Below, piece after piece: positions 61,701 through 64,000 of a DNA stretch of 64,000 nt. Source of the DNA: Lepidostoma basale. Lineage: Eukaryota; Arthropoda; Insecta; Trichoptera; Lepidostomatidae. Location of the stretch: assembly GCA_022606425.2 (NCBI GenBank), contig JAHDVF020001468.1, positions 3,147,501 to 3,211,500 of the forward strand. Reading direction: 5' to 3'. The notes under the pieces were generated by a model. That model did not search any database. It worked only from the letters and a program-made list of their open reading frames with translations, and was not told the DNA's origin. Positions within the stretch are counted from its first letter, which is position 1; each line of letters opens with the position of its first letter. The position numbers and the translations under genes are program-made.

Positions 61701-64000
61701 GAGTGCGCCATTTATTTTATTCCCAGCACCAACCCTCCTTTCGATGTCTTTCTCCATTTTTCCGTCCCTTGTAAACATGCTCAAACCCAATATGAAGCCC
61801 ATCGAAAACATGAACAAAACATGTGGACGTAAGCGATTTCTCGGGCATCTCACCTACGGTACAAATGAGTGAAATAAAATACGGCGCATATGAGTGGAAC
61901 TAAACATACACTTAGGTCATTTCTGCGCATGTCAGCGGAGTCAATTGCAACACAACAATTTAAATCGCTTTAACTCGCGCAATTCAAAATATTGTTTTAT
62001 TTATAGACGGCTCAACTTAGCAAAAAAAAAAATCGTTTTATTATAGATTTTTTAAGGCAAGCCCGGCTTTTCGGCTTATATGGAAGTACCGCCACTGGTG
62101 ATAGGTACATGAATTCTACACCAGATCAAAGACAATCACACTGCCATCGCTGGGAATTGAACCCGGAACCTTCGGTATAGCAGTGAGAGCTCTTACCGCT
62201 CTGCCACGAAGGTCATTTTTTAAAATAATTAATATTAAATGTTTAAGATCGGGTGCCCACCAACAACCATCGCCAGGACCGCTACGAGCTGAACGCGGAC
62301 CGCAAGCCGCTGCAGTCGGGCAGCCAGGCCTTCGTGTCAGCCCTGCAGCTGCGGAAGTTTTCCTCCGACCACCACTTCTTCATTCTCCAGGGACACCAGT
62401 TCACAGAGCTCTACCTCAAGGACCATGGTAATTCATATTTTCTCAATCATGCTTCGGATCGCAGACGCCCTTCCTCGGTGTAGAATTTTTAACAATATAA
62501 CGTAAATATCTTGGCATATTTTACTTGGAAAATATCCTAAAAACCTTGAAACCCTATGCACCTATCATATAATAACCAAAAATAAACTATTGTAATGAAT
62601 AAAAATGTAATTGTGATCATTTTACGCGATAAAACCCCAAAGTTAAGGCAGTTTTTAGTGATCGCCAACCATCGGTTTTGCCAAACAAATGAGTTTTTTT
62701 TAAGATTAACAGAAGTCTCTTACCGTCTCCGTTTAGAAGCCGACGGAGTACACTCTACCAAAAAATAATGGAAAATAACGGTTTTATATTGCACTAAATA
62801 CGTAAATAAAATAAAATGAATAGTAGAAATACTAAATATAAGAATTAATTGTATCTCAATAGAGACGAAGATGCAAATTGGAAACAGAATATGGTTGATC
62901 AAGGTGTTTACAGGACTTATGACCTGTCATTGGTTGGGTTAAACACACGCTTTATGTAATAAAACATTCCCCATTCCACCTTCCTTCTTATGATCACCAT
63001 GTCTGACAAACTTTTTGGAAGTTGTATATATGTTAAACTCTAAGACTACTCTTTACGTGGAAGTTTAGACAATCTACATACTAACGCCATCTATGAAGAT
63101 TTGTGTTTATTAAGCATTAAGCAGAACATCTTTTTAACACAATGTGAAAGGCTACCGCCATTAGCGCATTGTTAGAAGCCGCCTGGAGATGTTACTCCTA
63201 CCTATATGCCAAACTTGGACCAGTTATGTTTACAACTTTTTTTTTTAATGTATACAAATACTTATATACGAATCCTATAAACACCTTGATCAACCATATT
63301 CTGTTTCCAATTTGCATCTTCGTCTCTATTGAGATACAATTAATTCTTGAATTGATAACCCGCAATGGGTGAAATCCAGTATTCGTCTACAAGTATTTGT
63401 ATACATTAAAAAAAAATGTAGTGAACATAAAATAATACAGTGTATTTACAGTGAATTATGTACTAAAAACACGTAAAATAAATATTTAAAAAATGCTTGC
63501 ACGAAGATGTCAATACAACTTGCGGCAAATGGTTGTCACTCTATGAGATGACGTCACAGATATTTTTTTGTTCGAATTTTCAGTTCGGTAATGTAGGGAA
63601 CCACTTTAAATATTTGTAAAAGTACGTGACAAAGTCAATAGATGTCAATAGTAATCATATATTTTATTTAAATCAGACAGCCCTTGTCCTATAGGCGCAG
63701 ACGCGTCGGTGAGTCCATACTCCTTTGAGACTTTTTTTCTACTGGACGCGCCCGTGCGTCCATACTCACGGACAGGTTAAATTTATGGTTCCATATCAAA
63801 TACTTATAAAATTCCGTTTTTAGGCTTCAACAACCCGATCCAATTTGAGAATTCCGCTGACCTTGATCTCCGCGTCCCCCCGGCCAGCAACTTCAGCGTG
63901 CGCTCCGTGGCGAGGCACTGCGGCGTGTCCAAGGAGATTGACGTGATCGACGTGACCCGCCAGACCAACTTCAAGATGTCCCTCGGTGACTTCGTCGACT
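55674..64000 (+). CDS. PHF8: KDM7-type histone lysine demethylase, PHD-JmjC (5' part, four exons)
   Basis: The exons are 55674-55774, 56185-56270, 62248-62427 and 63824 to beyond the window end, phase-matched, giving 181 residues. The N-terminus is a PHD finger. Zinc ligands are C9/C11, C24/C27, H32/C35 and C51/C54. Likely H3K4me3 cage residues are Y8, Y15 and W30. The linker and JmjC lead-in show [26 protein letters not shown] and [20 protein letters not shown], which match PHF8/PHF2/KDM7A best. These enzymes remove H3K9me1/2, H3K27me2 or H4K20me1 at H3K4me3-marked promoters; PHF2 has altered iron ligands. The Fe(II) HxD...H residues lie past the window, so activity cannot be judged. The start is chosen because the PHD begins eight residues after a CAAAATGG context. 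Drosophila melanogaster has no KDM7 gene as far as I know. Confidence 0.93.
56185..56270 (+). CDS. PHF8: KDM7-like exon 2 (second half of PHD finger)
   Basis: Acceptor TTTTTCAG, phase 2 in. It encodes [20 protein letters not shown] then VPTYGPSI. The donor is T/GTAAGT, phase 1. The DIDxYHCPxC motif is diagnostic for KDM7 PHD fingers. Confidence 0.94.
56855..58590 (+). mobile_element. RTE-like LINE split by a second RTE copy
   Basis: Parts 56855-57116 and 58329-58590 (+) are contiguous in sequence (GERMVKK then [18 protein letters not shown]), ending GATGGTTTGTTTGTTTG. Interrupted by the minus-strand copy 57117-58328. Confidence 0.85.
57117..58328 (-). mobile_element. RTE-like LINE, 5'-truncated, 369-aa frame
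   Basis: The minus strand encodes [73 protein letters not shown] and [14 protein letters not shown]. (TTAG)n tail. It is flanked by AATGGTTAAGAA at 57105-57116 and 58329-58340. Confidence 0.92.
58700..59250 (-). mobile_element. CR1/L2-like LINE 3' end
   Basis: The minus strand encodes [40 protein letters not shown] and [14 protein letters not shown], the typical C-terminus of CR1/L2-type reverse transcriptases. The 3' untranslated part has GGCGCTTTATAAATTATCC and (TTA)n. Confidence 0.85.
59248..59430 (+). pseudogene. Tigger/pogo transposase C-terminal fragment
   Basis: A 60-codon frame with [20 protein letters not shown] and an acidic run, the pattern after the DDE domain in Tigger/jerky transposases. 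No catalytic part and no ends are seen. It abuts the LINE at 58700-59250. Confidence 0.45.
59440..59650 (-). repeat. Two terminal-repeat fragments
   Basis: 59440-59525 (minus) is the GACC/GGTC hammerhead-like family. 59530-59650 (+) is the CTTCTAGAAAACTGACATTT family with a decayed TTATAATGCC...GAACATGTCA core. Confidence 0.5.
59783..60820 (+). mobile_element. RTE-like LINE, 5'-truncated, 311-aa frame
   Basis: [20 protein letters not shown] and [20 protein letters not shown], through to the stop, are open. The tail is (TTAG)n at 60798-60818. The protein is nearly identical to that of 57117-58328, in opposite orientation. Confidence 0.92.
60825..61140. other. KDM7 intron, no feature
   Basis: AT-rich sequence between two RTE copies. 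The stretches 56275-56850, 61795-62040 and 63350-63823 in the same gene are likewise without recognised features. Confidence 0.45.
61143..61790 (-). mobile_element. RTE-like LINE 3' copy
   Basis: The minus strand is open for more than 200 codons: [33 protein letters not shown] and [20 protein letters not shown]. (TTAG)n tail. Same subfamily as the 12262 and 40441 copies. Confidence 0.88.
62045..62214 (-). mobile_element. hAT MITE end joined to a SINE family 1 copy
   Basis: 62052-62095 is one MITE terminus (CAAGCCCGGC ... AGTACCGCCACTG). 62096-62214 is the SINE head and part of its body, with A box TGGCAGAGCGG and B-box-like GGTTCAATTCC. It lies 33 bases before the KDM7 exon 3. Confidence 0.7.
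62248..62427 (+). CDS. PHF8: KDM7-like exon 3 (PHD-JmjC linker)
   Basis: The acceptor is ATGTTTAAG, a weak polypyrimidine tract but the only site that restores phase (T+AT=Tyr). It encodes about 60 residues with [15 protein letters not shown] and [18 protein letters not shown]. The donor is G/GTAATT, phase 1. Confidence 0.88.
62841..63348. repeat. Inverted repeat with 70-base arms in KDM7 intron
   Basis: Arms 62841-62910 and 63279-63348 are near-perfect reverse complements (AGAATTAATTGTATCTCAAT ... AAGGTGTTTA). They enclose about 368 bases with no recognisable gene. Confidence 0.85.
63824..64000 (+). CDS. PHF8: KDM7-like exon 4 (JmjC lead-in, cut by window end)
   Basis: Acceptor CGTTTTTAG, phase 1. 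It encodes [20 protein letters not shown] and then [20 protein letters not shown]. The frame is open to the last base. Confidence 0.93.

Overview
The window reads as a nuclear fragment of an arthropod, most likely an insect and plausibly a lepidopteran. It has split genes with GT-AG introns, AT-rich introns, a CAAAATGG-type start context and abundant RTE-like, CR1/L2-like and Penelope-like retroelements, SINEs and MITEs. The species assignment is inference. All three protein genes lie on the + strand and all three are incomplete in the window. About four fifths of the sequence is intron or transposon debris. | Layout: (1) 1-39346 holds ten phase-compatible exons of a RhoGAP of the ARHGAP21/23 type (RhoGAP19D in Drosophila), covering the region before the PH domain, the PH domain and the whole RhoGAP domain. 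A 30.7 kb intron (6981-37724) splits the PH domain and holds many repeats plus several GC-rich non-repeat islands. (2) 39347-42816 is almost entirely repeats: a Penelope-like element in an inverted-repeat frame, a LINE 3' end, and an RTE copy carrying a deleted mariner. (3) 42817-50197 holds the last six exons of a P5B-type ATPase (ATP13A2/3 type), from the nucleotide-binding domain through six C-terminal membrane segments to the stop codon. (4) 50198-55673 is intergenic and repeat-filled, with a probable solo LTR. (5) 55674-64000 is the start of a KDM7-type histone demethylase (PHF8/PHF2/KDM7A): a PHD finger, a linker and the beginning of the JmjC region, cut by the window end. Its second intron holds long RTE copies in opposite orientation. 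| The RhoGAP lacks its C-terminal exons, and the ATPase lacks its first half, including the phosphorylation motif. The two meet inside repeats with incompatible splice phases, which points to a deletion or an assembly collapse rather than a fused gene. The three genes have no evident functional link. | The richest material is in the repeats. There are hammerhead-like ribozyme cores in Penelope-like termini, and a SINE that shares its 3' end with the local RTE family. Several nested insertions carry recognisable target-site duplications. Internally deleted mariner, Harbinger and pogo elements keep short transposase reading frames. I found no CRISPR array, operon or convincing new multi-gene system.
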